From contig NZ_PKHX01000001.1 in the NCBI RefSeq assembly GCF_002848005.1, forward strand, positions 186,001 to 250,000: a DNA stretch of 64,000 bases, given 5' to 3'. Source of the stretch: Varibaculum cambriense (GTDB lineage: Bacteria > Actinomycetota > Actinomycetes > Actinomycetales > Actinomycetaceae). The notes under the pieces were generated by a model, which saw only the letters and a list, made by a program, of their open reading frames with translations, was not told the DNA's origin and made no database searches. Shown here piece by piece: positions 35,720 through 44,280 of the stretch; within the stretch, counting starts at the first letter, position 1, and each line of letters begins with the position of its first letter. Position numbers and translations under genes: made by a program.

Positions 35720-36508
35720 CTAGTTTCCGGCCGTAGCTGGCACCGGAGTTACCTCCAATAAATCGGCGGCCGTCTCAAAATTCTCCAAGGCATTAAGGCC
35801 TTTTTGCAAAGCTTCCAAAGCGCTGGCCAGCCGGGGAAGATTAGGGGCGACTGCGACTAGTAGTCGATCGGGACCGGCGATTTGCGGAATAATTTCCCAT
35901 TCCGCCCCCGGAAGCACCTGCCAGATTAATCGGGAAATTTTTGCTAGTAAAGCGGGATTTTCCCAACTGGGAACCCAAGTATCAGCGCAGGCCAAAGCAT
36001 TGAGCAGCGGGCGCGGCAAAAGATAGGTATCATCTAGCAGCATCCGACCGGGGGAATCTAGCGCGGCAATCGCGAGGGCGCGGGCACCAACTGGTAGCGG
36101 GCGCGGGACTTGCTCCGTGCCTGCGAAGGGAGCGAGTTCATTTCCCAAACCCGCATCTGCGGCTTCATTCATAGCCTCCAGCGAAGAATAAATGGGAACT
36201 GCCAGTGCCCCGGCCGTGCTTTTTAAACGAATCTGAGGCAGCTGTCCGCTGGGACAATCCCCCTCAGGGGCGACCTCATGAGGCAACACCGGCAAGATAA
36301 CTCGCCCGGAACCTAAAGCTGCCGCTATCGACTTTAGACGTTCGCGCAGATCTCTAAGCTTAAAAGCCGCTGCCATAGCCGGTTCTATCTCGCCTTTATC
36401 GGCGGAATTACTATTACGAGCCAGGGCACGTAAAATCGCGTTTTCTTGCTTGACGGGCATAGATTTAGCGCCGGCGGATTTCGCCTGGGCGCGGTTGGGA
36501 CTCTCCAA
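35720..36508 (-). CDS. SseB-like protein
   Basis: 262 residues from a TTG at 36508, one base after the priA stop. I chose it because GGGAGAG inside the end of priA is correctly spaced; a longer in-frame ORF reaching 36634 would run inside priA, and an ATG at 36460 is the other option. The protein resembles the SseB N-terminal family (LAVPIYSSLEAMNEAADAGL, then ARALAIAALDSPGRMLLDDT). In actinobacteria an SseB-family gene commonly follows hisA. Last gene of the his operon. Function unknown. Confidence 0.75.
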   Translation of the reverse strand: MESPNRAQAKSAGAKSMPVKQENAILRALARNSNSADKGEIEPAMAAAFKLRDLRERLKSIAAALGSGRVILPVLPHEVAPEGDCPSGQLPQIRLKSTAGALAVPIYSSLEAMNEAADAGLGNELAPFAGTEQVPRPLPVGARALAIAALDSPGRMLLDDTYLLPRPLLNALACADTWVPSWENPALLAKISRLIWQVLPGAEWEIIPQIAGPDRLLVAVAPNLPRLASALEALQKGLNALENFETAADLLEVTPVPATAGN

Positions 36509-36509
36509 A

Positions 36510-37235
36510 CTAGGCTCTCCCGCTAGCAACCGCCAAGGCTTGCTCGATAGTGAACTGCCCGGAGTACAGGGCTTTGCCCACAATCGCGCCCTCGACCCCC
36601 AAGCTGGTGAGCTCGCGCAAAGTACGTAAATCATCCAGAGTGCTCACTCCCCCGCTGGCTACTACCTTCGCAGAGGTGGCTTCACATACTTCCTTAAGTA
36701 GCTGGGTATTCGGGCCGGTCAAAGTGCCATCGCGCATTACATCGGTGACTACGTAGCGGGCGCAGCCGGCCGCATCTAACCGGGCAATCATTTCAAAGAG
36801 GTCACCGGCATCTTTGGTCCAGCCATGAGTAGAAAGAGTATGTCCGCGCACGTCCAGCCCCACTGCAATCTGGTCACCGTATTTGGCGATCACCTGGCAA
36901 GTCCACTCCGGATTTTCGATCGCGGCGGTGCCCAGGTTAACCCGGCGGGCGCCGGCGTTTAGTACTCGTTCCAAAGACTCGTCGTCACGGATCCCCCCTG
37001 ACACCTCTACCTGAAGATCTACTTGTTCAACGATTTCTTGCACCACTTGGGTGTTGTTTCCCCGACCGAAGGCCGCGTCCAAATCCACTAGGTGTAGCCA
37101 GCGAGCTCCGGCCTCCTGGAAGCTGCGGGCAGCCTCTAAAGGCACCCCATAAACTTTTTCACTGCCTGCTTTGCCTTGATGCAGGCGCACTGCTTGGCCA
37201 GACACCACATCTACTGCCGGTAAAAGTTCTAACAT
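36510..37235 (-). CDS. priA: Phosphoribosyl isomerase (HisA/PriA)
   Basis: 241 residues, (beta/alpha)8 barrel. Catalytic Asp9 (LLPAVDV) and Asp165/Asp169 region ([14 protein letters not shown]) and phosphate loops [10 protein letters not shown] and [10 protein letters not shown] are intact. The segments AGSEKVYG and HGWTKDAGD resemble PriA, the dual HisA/TrpF enzyme of actinobacteria; whether it serves tryptophan synthesis here is not shown. SD GGGAG is 5-6 nt before the ATG. Sits between hisH and the sseB-like gene. Confidence 0.92.
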   Translation of the reverse strand: MLELLPAVDVVSGQAVRLHQGKAGSEKVYGVPLEAARSFQEAGARWLHLVDLDAAFGRGNNTQVVQEIVEQVDLQVEVSGGIRDDESLERVLNAGARRVNLGTAAIENPEWTCQVIAKYGDQIAVGLDVRGHTLSTHGWTKDAGDLFEMIARLDAAGCARYVVTDVMRDGTLTGPNTQLLKEVCEATSAKVVASGGVSTLDDLRTLRELTSLGVEGAIVGKALYSGQFTIEQALAVASGRA

Positions 37236-37244
37236 GTTTCTCCC

Positions 37245-37883
37245 TTAGAAGCTTTGCGTCCAGTTACGTAGCAGTTCCATGCCGGCGTCGCCGGATTTTT
37301 CAGGATGGAACTGGGTGGCCGCTAACGGCCCGTTTTCTACCGCGGCGATAAACGGCTCCCCGTGGGTTGCCCAGGAAAAAATTGGGGGTTTCATGCGCGA
37401 AGCTTGCCGATAGTGCCCGCTAGGGTCAGCGGTTACCCCGTAGGAGTGCACAAAATAAAAACGCTCATCCGTAATCCCGGAAAAAAGCTGCGATCCCTGT
37501 CCTACCTGAATCTTTGACCAGCCCATATGGGGCAAAATCGGGGCAGGAAGCTTTTCCACCGTTCCTGGCCATTCCCCCATCCCGGCGGTGTCTTCCCCGT
37601 GTTCCAGGCCGCGCTCGAACAGTATTTGCATCCCCACGCAGATTCCGAGCACCGCCCTTCCGCCCGCTAAACGCCGGTCAATAATAGTGTTCCCGCGACG
37701 AGCATGCAGATCCTTCATCACTGCTGCAAAAGCCCCTACTCCCGGTACTACCAGACCGTCAGCCTCCAGACAGGTGGAAAAGTCGCTGGTAAGGTTAACC
37801 TCAACCCCGACGCGCTTTAAGGCGTTAACCGCGGAGCGCACATTGCCGGAGCCGTAGTCGAATACCGCTACCTGTTTACTCAC
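37245..37883 (-). CDS. hisH: Imidazole glycerol phosphate synthase, glutaminase subunit
   Basis: 212 residues, class I glutamine amidotransferase. [10 protein letters not shown] at the start, oxyanion region VPGVGAF, nucleophile Cys in [12 protein letters not shown], and the His-Glu pair in [10 protein letters not shown]. Supplies ammonia to HisF, which is not in the window. It overlaps the unknown gene upstream by 8 nt and precedes priA by 9 nt. Confidence 0.96.
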   Translation of the reverse strand: MSKQVAVFDYGSGNVRSAVNALKRVGVEVNLTSDFSTCLEADGLVVPGVGAFAAVMKDLHARRGNTIIDRRLAGGRAVLGICVGMQILFERGLEHGEDTAGMGEWPGTVEKLPAPILPHMGWSKIQVGQGSQLFSGITDERFYFVHSYGVTADPSGHYRQASRMKPPIFSWATHGEPFIAAVENGPLAATQFHPEKSGDAGMELLRNWTQSF

Positions 37884-38643
37884 CGCCTGTTTCCTCCCGC
37901 TTATCTGGGTCTTCCCCGCGATTAATATCTTCTTGCAGTCCCCGCAGCTGCCGCAGCAAAATCCCCGGTAAATCGCGCAAGCGTGGGGGACGGATCTCGG
38001 GATAATCTTCGGGGGAAGTCCTCCCTAGCAACAGATCTTCCACCCGTTCATCAGCGCAAGAGACCAGGGGTCCCGCCGGAATCGTGCGATCAAAATGCCC
38101 GTCATAGTACACGCGCGCTGTTATCTGCCCCTGTACCCCCGGGTCGTCATCGTGGTCCGCACGCAAAGTAGAAACAAATAGCACTGCCCCGTAGGGGGTT
38201 ATTTTGGAAACCGCGAGGGCGAGCGCCTCGGCCTCGGGCGATACTGGCCGCTCCTCCCCCAGCAGCGCCTCTAACTCATCATCGGGAGTAGGCGTGAGGC
38301 GTTTCCACACTACGCATCCGGATTCGGTTTCCACGATCCGGGCATCGATTTCGTGAGCCGCCATCATGGTGGCTAGTGGCACCGGCTCAAGTAGGTTGGT
38401 CAGTACTAGCGCCACATCTCCGGCCTCCGGGGGCAGCGCCTCTAAGTGCTGCCAGGCCTGCAAATCCTGGTCAACTTCTTCACTGAATCCATCGAGCTCT
38501 TCCCCATTAATCCCGGATTGCGCGATCACCTGATCAAAGTAATCCTCGGGTTTAGATACGGGTTCTTTATCGCCCGCCGAGTTTTCCTCGTGCGGTTCTT
38601 TATCGCGCGGATCGTCCTGCTCGGGAAAGTTTGCGGCGTTCAC
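37876..38643 (-). CDS. Unknown his-operon protein
   Basis: 255 residues, very acidic. The first 45 residues are Glu/Lys/Asp-rich and probably disordered. A folded middle follows ([20 protein letters not shown], then [14 protein letters not shown]) and a [20 protein letters not shown] segment. The C-terminus is charged. It overlaps hisB by 4 nt and hisH by 8 nt, so it is tightly coupled to both. No catalytic motif recognised and no transmembrane helix. A regulatory or scaffolding role is only a guess. Confidence 0.8.
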   Translation of the reverse strand: MNAANFPEQDDPRDKEPHEENSAGDKEPVSKPEDYFDQVIAQSGINGEELDGFSEEVDQDLQAWQHLEALPPEAGDVALVLTNLLEPVPLATMMAAHEIDARIVETESGCVVWKRLTPTPDDELEALLGEERPVSPEAEALALAVSKITPYGAVLFVSTLRADHDDDPGVQGQITARVYYDGHFDRTIPAGPLVSCADERVEDLLLGRTSPEDYPEIRPPRLRDLPGILLRQLRGLQEDINRGEDPDKREETGGE

Positions 38644-39239
38644 AGCGCACCCTTAGTGGAAGGAATGCCGGTAACCCGCGGATCGGTTTCTAGCGCTCCC
38701 CGCAGTGCCCGGGCGACCGCTTTGAACTGCGCCTCTACGATATGGTGTGGGTCGCGCCCCGAAAGTACCTCCACATGCAGGCAGATCCCAGCATTATAGG
38801 CAAAAGATTCCCACACATGCCGGGTCATTGCCCCGGTAAAATGTCCGCCGATTAGGTGATATTCCTGGCCGGCGGGCTCTCCGCTGTGTACGCAATAGGG
38901 ACGTCCGGCCACGTCCACCACTGCCCGGGCTAGCGCCTCGTCGAGCGGGACAGTGGCATCGGCAAAACGCCGAATCCCCGCTTTGTCCCCCAGAGCTTCG
39001 CGTAGCGCCTTACCCAGGCAAATCGCGGTATCTTCTACCGTGTGATGCACATCCACCTCAATATCGCCGCGAGCAGTAATATTCATATCAACCAAAGAAT
39101 GCTTCGAAAGCGCGGTTAGCATATGGTCATAGAAGGGCACTCCGGTATTAATCTGACTTTTTCCGGTGCCATCTAGATTGATTTCTACCGTGATTTCTGA
39201 TTCCGCGGTTTTCCGGGTGACTTTCCCCCTGCGGCTCAT
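38640..39239 (-). CDS. hisB: Imidazoleglycerol-phosphate dehydratase
   Basis: 199 residues, single-domain IGPD. The two metal-binding repeats are visible: [17 protein letters not shown] with DVHHTVED, and [17 protein letters not shown] with [16 protein letters not shown]. Sixth step of histidine synthesis. It overlaps hisC by 4 nt and the unknown gene by 4 nt. Confidence 0.97.
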   Translation of the reverse strand: MSRRGKVTRKTAESEITVEINLDGTGKSQINTGVPFYDHMLTALSKHSLVDMNITARGDIEVDVHHTVEDTAICLGKALREALGDKAGIRRFADATVPLDEALARAVVDVAGRPYCVHSGEPAGQEYHLIGGHFTGAMTRHVWESFAYNAGICLHVEVLSGRDPHHIVEAQFKAVARALRGALETDPRVTGIPSTKGAL

Positions 39240-40360
39240 TTGGTTACCTCCTCGAATGCTTCACGAAATGCTTGATCTTCTGCGGCCGTGCCGATACTGA
39301 CCCGCAAGAATCCGGCGGGACCAACCTCGCGGATCAACACCCCGCGGTCCAATAAATCACTGAACACTTGATGTCGATCCGGGAAGGGGCCAAAAAGCAC
39401 AAAGTTAGCCTGGGTTTTGGGCACCGTGTAGCCTTTACCCTCCAGCCATGATGCCAACTCATCACGGCGCTGACGCAGCTCCGCCAGCTGGCGCAGCTGC
39501 TCCTCAGCGTGTCCTAAAGCCGCGATTGCCGCTGCCTGAGTGAGTGCCGAAAGGTGATAGGGCAAACGCACCCGCATAATATCGGCGATCACCGCTTTTG
39601 CCGCTACCAGATAGCCTAGGCGCAGCCCCGCCATCCCGAAGGATTTGGACATAGTACGGGATACCGCCAAGTGCGGGAATTTTTCTAAGAGGGCGAGGGA
39701 GCTCGGTTGATCCGGATCCCGGAACTCCCCGTAGGCCTCGTCCACCACCACTACCGTAGCAGTGGGTCTGCCATTAATCACCGGCCCGGTTGCTTTAGCT
39801 TGCTGCAAAATCTGCACTAATTCGGCTTCGCCACTGGCAGTCCCGGTCGGATTATTCGGATTCGCCAACAGCAATACGCTAGGCCGTACTGTCTGCATTC
39901 CCCGGAGCAGGGCATCCAGATCAAGATCCCAGTCGCTTTGTCGGGGAACCGTCACATATTTCGAGTGCGCATTCCGCACGTACTCGGGATACATCGAGTA
40001 AGAATATTCGGTTCCCAAAACCGTGCGTCCGGGCCCCGCATAGGCTCCCAACAGTTGTGCCATCACTTCATTAGAGCCATTAGCTGCCCAGATTTGTTCG
40101 ACCGGAAAGTCTAGGCCAGATTCGCGGCGCACATAACCCGCTAAAGCTTCCCGCAGAGCGGTGAAATCGCGATCCGGGTAACGGTTTAAACCCGCCGCCG
40201 CCTCGCTAACCGCGCGAGTAATATCCGCAATCATCTCGGGGCTGGGAGGATAGGGATTTTCATTCACGTTTAGCCGGGCAGACACCTCCAATTGCGGCGC
40301 CCCATAGGGGGTGACCTGCATTAGTTCTTCCCGCAGCGGCAGCAAGGGGGGCTGTTCCAT
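39236..40360 (-). CDS. hisC: Histidinol-phosphate aminotransferase
   Basis: 374 residues from the ATG at 40360 (MEQPPLL), preferred over the in-frame start at 40387 because the latter would sit in a good -10 hexamer (TAGAAT, 40386-40391), and AAAGGA precedes 40360. Class I/II PLP fold with [35 protein letters not shown] and the PLP-lysine segment [17 protein letters not shown]. Transfers an amino group to imidazole acetol phosphate. Separated from hisD by the symporter gene and a large hairpin, so it may have its own promoter. Confidence 0.94.
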   Translation of the reverse strand: MEQPPLLPLREELMQVTPYGAPQLEVSARLNVNENPYPPSPEMIADITRAVSEAAAGLNRYPDRDFTALREALAGYVRRESGLDFPVEQIWAANGSNEVMAQLLGAYAGPGRTVLGTEYSYSMYPEYVRNAHSKYVTVPRQSDWDLDLDALLRGMQTVRPSVLLLANPNNPTGTASGEAELVQILQQAKATGPVINGRPTATVVVVDEAYGEFRDPDQPSSLALLEKFPHLAVSRTMSKSFGMAGLRLGYLVAAKAVIADIMRVRLPYHLSALTQAAAIAALGHAEEQLRQLAELRQRRDELASWLEGKGYTVPKTQANFVLFGPFPDRHQVFSDLLDRGVLIREVGPAGFLRVSIGTAAEDQAFREAFEEVTK

Positions 40361-40385
40361 AAATAATCGATCCTTTCTGGCTCCC

Positions 40386-40391
40386 ATTCTA
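40386..40391 (-). promoter_or_regulatory. Possible internal -10 element before hisC
   Basis: TAGAAT on the minus strand, 25 nt before the chosen hisC start. No convincing -35. If active it would let hisCB and downstream genes be expressed independently of hisD and the symporter. Confidence 0.4.
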
Positions 40392-40411
40392 AAGGCAATA
40401 CCCAGATAATG

Positions 40412-40482
40412 TTTTGCCCTCGCCGATTAGCAGGTTTCGGTTTTTCTGAGGACGAAACCGGCCTATAGCGGCGAGGGCAAAA
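40412..40482. other. Large nested hairpin between symporter and hisC
   Basis: Perfect 14-bp outer stem TTTTGCCCTCGCCG (40412-40425) with its complement (40469-40482), enclosing GGTTTCG/CGAAACC (40433-40439/40453-40459) around a 13-nt loop. Neither orientation is followed by a U-run, though the outer stem itself ends in A/T. It may attenuate, stabilise or process the mRNA between the two cistrons. Confidence 0.75.
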
Positions 40483-40494
40483 TACTTAAGTTAC

Positions 40495-41745
40495 TTAGTC
40501 GGAGGCCGAAACCATGGTTTCGGCAGTAGCCATGGCGTGACCTTTTTCGCTACCCAGGGAGCCGCCCGCCAGCTTGTTCACCACCAGGGCGATGGCGCCG
40601 TCGCCGGTTACGTTAGTGGCAGTACCAACGGAGTCAATCGCCACATAGAGTGCCACCATCAGTGAATACAGCTCGGGAGAGAAGCCCAGGAAGCCCATCA
40701 AAACTCCCTGCGCAGCCGCGATAGCGCCGCCGGGAACCCCCGGTGCCGCCACCATAGTGATCCCCAGGATGATAATGGCCATCGCCATCTTCCCGAAGGT
40801 AACGGACTGTCCGGTCATCTGCATGACCGCCAAGGCAAAGGCAGTGATTTTCACCGTGGAGCCACCCAGGTGAATCGTGGCGCACAGTGGAATGGTAAAG
40901 CCCGCGATCTCGGCTGAAACCCCGTTGTTACGGGCACACTGATAGGTCACCGGAATGGTAGCTGCCGAAGAAGCAGTCCCCAGCGCGGTGAAATAGGCTT
41001 TCGCCATCCGGCCTAGTGCAGTGAAGGGGTTAACTTTCGCAATCGCACCGGCCACGGTGTATTGCAGTAGCAATAGCACCACAGTCAGGATCACTGACAC
41101 CAAAATAACTTTGATCATTACCTTGATGACCAGCGCAATCTGCCCCGAGTAGGACATATTGAGGAAAGTACCGAAAATAAATAGCGGCAGCAGCGGCACA
41201 ATCGCCCGTTTAATCATCAACATGGTGATATCCCGGAACTCCGAGTAGGCGCGATGCAAAGTGGGGGTGTTCAGCGCCGCCATGCAAATGCCCAGGATGA
41301 AAGCCAAAATCAAAGCCCCAGTCACATCCAGTACCGGGGTAATGTTCAGGTTATCCCCCAGCAGGGAGGCCACCGCGTTCTTGGGCTCTTTAAGTTCGGG
41401 AGCTGATTCGGTGAGGATGCGCGGGAAAACAACCGAGGCAATCCCGTAGGTACCAAAACCGGCAAACAAAGTGGATCCGTAAGCGATCGCGACGGTAGCC
41501 AATAGCCATTTACCAGCTCCGCGTCCTAGGTCTGCTAGCGCCGGTCCTACTAGCCCCAAAATGATCAGGGGGATACAAAAACTTAAGAATTTCCCAAAAA
41601 TATCGTTAAAAGTGGCGAAAGGAGAAATAAACCCTTTGGGGAGTCCGGGGATCATACCGATCAAAGCACCGGCCACGATCGCCACCAGCACCCAAAATAG
41701 CAGCTGCCTAAAGAGGCTGGGGATACCTACATTTTTATTTGCCAT
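40495..41745 (-). CDS. Dicarboxylate/amino acid:cation symporter
   Basis: 416 residues, SDF (DAACS) family with about eight helices and two re-entrant loops. The first re-entrant loop shows GTASSAATIP. The usual NMDGT motif of helix 7 is replaced by IHLGGST, so substrate and ion choice may differ from glutamate transporters. VPGGAIAAAQG is the second re-entrant loop and DSVGTATNVTGDG the helix-8 signature. It starts 19 nt after the hisD stop with TAGGA as SD, so it is co-transcribed with hisD. The context hints at uptake of an amino acid or related metabolite, but nothing proves the substrate. Confidence 0.9.
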   Translation of the reverse strand: MANKNVGIPSLFRQLLFWVLVAIVAGALIGMIPGLPKGFISPFATFNDIFGKFLSFCIPLIILGLVGPALADLGRGAGKWLLATVAIAYGSTLFAGFGTYGIASVVFPRILTESAPELKEPKNAVASLLGDNLNITPVLDVTGALILAFILGICMAALNTPTLHRAYSEFRDITMLMIKRAIVPLLPLFIFGTFLNMSYSGQIALVIKVMIKVILVSVILTVVLLLLQYTVAGAIAKVNPFTALGRMAKAYFTALGTASSAATIPVTYQCARNNGVSAEIAGFTIPLCATIHLGGSTVKITAFALAVMQMTGQSVTFGKMAMAIIILGITMVAAPGVPGGAIAAAQGVLMGFLGFSPELYSLMVALYVAIDSVGTATNVTGDGAIALVVNKLAGGSLGSEKGHAMATAETMVSASD

Positions 41746-41764
41746 CGTTGTTCCTATCTGTTAT

Positions 41765-43090
41765 TTATTCAAATCGGCAGTTCACGGCTTCTTCGTGTGC
41801 CGGAAGGTCTTCGGCGTCCGCAAACGCGGTTAAGGGACGCGCCATTTTTTCTAGAGCCCCGCGCTGGTATTCAATCTGCTGCACCGGTTTTAGATACGCC
41901 ATTACTGACAGCCCGCCCTCATACCGCCCGGTACCGCCTGTAGGGAGTACGTGATTAGAGCCCGCCAGGTAGTCCCCGAGGGGAACCGGCGTATAAGGAC
42001 CAACAAAAATCGCGCCGGCGTTACGGATTTTATTCGCCACTTCTCCCGCTTCTACGGTATGAATCTCTAGATGTTCGGGCGCGTAGGCATTAACCGCTTC
42101 AATCGCGCTAGCCATATCGGCTACCAGCACTATTCCCGATTGGCGGCCACTAAGAGCCTGGCAAACCCGCTGCGAATGTTTAGTCGCCTGCGCGGCCGGA
42201 ACAATCGCTTTTTCTACCGCACTGGCCAGTTGCGGAGAGTCGGTAAAAAGTACCGAGGCCGCATTGGGGTCGTGCTCGGCCTGCGAAATCATATCTGCCG
42301 CCACCAGGGTGGGATTAGCGCTCTTATCTGCGATAATCCCGATTTCTGTAGGTCCGGCTTCCGCATCGATTCCGCAAACTGCGCGCACTAAGCGTTTAGC
42401 AGCGGCCACATAAATGTTCCCCGGCCCGGTAATCACGTCAACTGGCTGACACAGCGGATCGGGATCTACCCCCGCTTCCCCGCTAGCTCCATAGGCAAAC
42501 ATGGCGATCGCTTGCGCCCCACCTACGGCGTAAACTTCTTTCACCCCGAGCAGCTGACAGGCTGCCAAAATCGTAGGATGTACCCTGCCTCCGAAACGAG
42601 TTTGCGGCGGGGAGGCAACGGCGATCTGCCCTACTCCGGCTTCCTGGGCGGCTACTACGTTCATGATTACGGAGGACGGATATACAGCTAACCCGCCGGG
42701 AACATACAGCCCTACCCGCTCAACCGGAATCCAACGCTGCTTCACAATTCCACCGGGCATTATCTCGGTTACCCGTTCAGTGGGGAGCTGTGCCCGGTGA
42801 CCGGCACGATTATGCTCGATAGAGATTTCTATCGCCTCATGTACTGCCGGATCAAGCTGCTTTAATGCCTCAGAGAGTTCTTCCTCCGGTACGCGCAGAT
42901 GCTCCGGCCTAACCCCATCGAACTTTTCAGAAAGCTCCCGAAGGGCGGCGGCTCCCCGCGCTTTTACTTCCTGCATCAGAGGGCGAATTTTTTCTGCCGC
43001 GTCCTCAATATTCATTTGGGCGCGCGGCAGCGCCTGGCGCAGTTCCATACCGGTAGGCATAGTAGTGCGGAAATCAGTAATTGACAGCAT
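41765..43090 (-). CDS. hisD: Histidinol dehydrogenase
   Basis: 441 residues. Recognised by YVPGGLAVYPSSVIMN, GGAQAIAMFAYG, the nucleotide-binding VITGPGNIYVAAAKRLV, EAGPTEIGIIAD, and the zinc/catalytic region SQAEHDPNAA, with APEHLEI and GSNHVLPTGGT later. Last two steps of histidine synthesis. TAACAT lies 7 nt before the ATG and there is no SD, so a leaderless start of the operon is likely. First gene of the his operon in this window; hisG, hisF, hisI and hisE are elsewhere. Confidence 0.96.
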   Translation of the reverse strand: MLSITDFRTTMPTGMELRQALPRAQMNIEDAAEKIRPLMQEVKARGAAALRELSEKFDGVRPEHLRVPEEELSEALKQLDPAVHEAIEISIEHNRAGHRAQLPTERVTEIMPGGIVKQRWIPVERVGLYVPGGLAVYPSSVIMNVVAAQEAGVGQIAVASPPQTRFGGRVHPTILAACQLLGVKEVYAVGGAQAIAMFAYGASGEAGVDPDPLCQPVDVITGPGNIYVAAAKRLVRAVCGIDAEAGPTEIGIIADKSANPTLVAADMISQAEHDPNAASVLFTDSPQLASAVEKAIVPAAQATKHSQRVCQALSGRQSGIVLVADMASAIEAVNAYAPEHLEIHTVEAGEVANKIRNAGAIFVGPYTPVPLGDYLAGSNHVLPTGGTGRYEGGLSVMAYLKPVQQIEYQRGALEKMARPLTAFADAEDLPAHEEAVNCRFE

Positions 43091-43168
43091 GGGGATATGT
43101 TATTGGTTTTGCGAAAATAGACCGCAGTCTAGTCCAGTAAATAAAATATTTTGACTTATGTAGTGAAA

Positions 43169-43930
43169 CTACTTTTGGTGTTTCTTCTGTAAGGTGCGCG
43201 TTACCCAATCCCGGAAACCGCGATAGGTCAGGTACAGCAGTACCGCACCGACCAGCCACAATATCCAGGGATACCAGGCAGGAACCGGGGCAACCAGATA
43301 TAGCGAGGCCGCTACCACAATCAGGCCGGCAATAAAACCACAAACCGCCCCCAATAGGGTTCCGGCAAGGAAGGTATTCGATTTTTCCTGCGCATCTCCC
43401 TGGTACCAAGTCACCAAAATCAGGGCGATCACCATCGCGATCAGGGAACCGATCCGAAGCCACATGGACATTCCAAAACCGTTGAAAACCATTACCCCGG
43501 ACAAAGACAAGCCCATTAAGGCATCCAACCACCACGGAGTTAAGGCTTGCTGATGTAACGATTTCTGAATCTCCAGCGCCGACACCCGGGAATCATATTC
43601 TGTGGCTATCTGCGTCCCCCCAGTTTTATCGGGTGCAGCAGCTTCCTTTACCGGCTCGGGCTGCGGGTTTTCACTTCCAGAGGCCGAAACCACTGATTCT
43701 TCGGGAAGCGGACTCCTTTGAGTCTGCGGGTATTCAGCCACCTGCGGAGCCTGCTGGCTATATTGGGGAACATTTTGCGCCGGAGGGGCGGCAGGGGCAG
43801 GAAATGCCGGTTGCGGCTGAGACTGGACCGGTTGACTATCTAACTCTGCTTGCCCCGGCCTCGGGAAAGGCCAGTTTGCTCCGCTTGGCTGATCGCCTTG
43901 CGGGAATCCGTGGGGTTCGGGGTTGCTCAT
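43169..43930 (-). CDS. Pro-rich multi-helix membrane protein, unknown
   Basis: 253 residues. The first 110 residues are Pro/Gln/Ala-rich (cytoplasmic tail). Four hydrophobic helices follow: LDALMGLSLSGVMVFNGFGM, LRIGSLIAMVIALILVTWY, an AGTLLGAVCGFIAGLIVVAA helix, and WILWLVGAVLLYLTYRGF. The C-terminus is basic. The strong SD GGAGG is 6-7 nt before the ATG. Diverges from the S4 gene; hisD follows after 78 bp. Family not recognised. Confidence 0.75.
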   Translation of the reverse strand: MSNPEPHGFPQGDQPSGANWPFPRPGQAELDSQPVQSQPQPAFPAPAAPPAQNVPQYSQQAPQVAEYPQTQRSPLPEESVVSASGSENPQPEPVKEAAAPDKTGGTQIATEYDSRVSALEIQKSLHQQALTPWWLDALMGLSLSGVMVFNGFGMSMWLRIGSLIAMVIALILVTWYQGDAQEKSNTFLAGTLLGAVCGFIAGLIVVAASLYLVAPVPAWYPWILWLVGAVLLYLTYRGFRDWVTRTLQKKHQK

Positions 43931-43962
43931 CTAGCTCCTCCAACGTGCGCCAATAAAGTCAT

Positions 43963-43983
43963 ACTGCTAACTGCTAACTGCTA
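43963..43983 (+). repeat. Three tandem 7-bp repeats in a promoter
   Basis: ACTGCTA three times in a row, directly followed by ACAG. The array covers the place where the -35 of the S4 gene would be, given TATCAT (43993-43998) as -10 and a leaderless GTG at 44006. Copy-number change would alter the promoter. Confidence 0.7.
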
Positions 43984-44005
43984 ACAGTTTAGTATCATTT
44001 AATGC

Positions 44006-44248
44006 GTGGCAGATAATAACAGCGTGTCTTTAGCGGCGATTTCAGTGCGGGGAACTATCAAGCTAGGACAGTTTCTAAAGCTCGCAAACCTGGTAGAAGA
44101 CGGCGCCGAAGCACGAATACTCATCCAATCCGGTGATGTGACGGTCAATGGCGAGGTAGAAACCCGCCGCGGCAGCGCCCTCGCTCCCGGAGATATCGTG
44201 CAAGTAAATCTCCCCACCGGCACCACCGGAGCCCAAGTCTCGAGTTAA
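44006..44248 (+). CDS. S4-domain RNA-binding protein
   Basis: 80 residues: an S4 domain (IKLGQFLKLANLVEDGAEAR, then IQSGDVTVNGEVETRRG and PGDIVQV), as in the YaaA/RqcP-like family, which binds rRNA or tRNA on ribosomes. The GTG start is 7 nt after TATCAT. The ATG at 44002 is out of frame. Monocistronic, ending 19 bp before the convergent dnaE stop. Confidence 0.88.
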   Translation: MADNNSVSLAAISVRGTIKLGQFLKLANLVEDGAEARILIQSGDVTVNGEVETRRGSALAPGDIVQVNLPTGTTGAQVSS

Positions 44249-44258
44249 TCAGTGGAGC

Positions 44259-44280
44259 GCGGAAGGTTATTTCCGCTTTT
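44259..44280 (+). terminator. Probable terminator of the S4 gene
   Basis: GCGGAA (44259-44264) pairs with TTCCGC (44271-44276), followed by TTTT. It overlaps the 3' end of dnaE on the other strand. Confidence 0.6.

Noticed and set aside
43091..43168. His leader peptide or attenuator before hisD
   Set aside because: No run of His codons and no terminator hairpin; the start looks leaderless.
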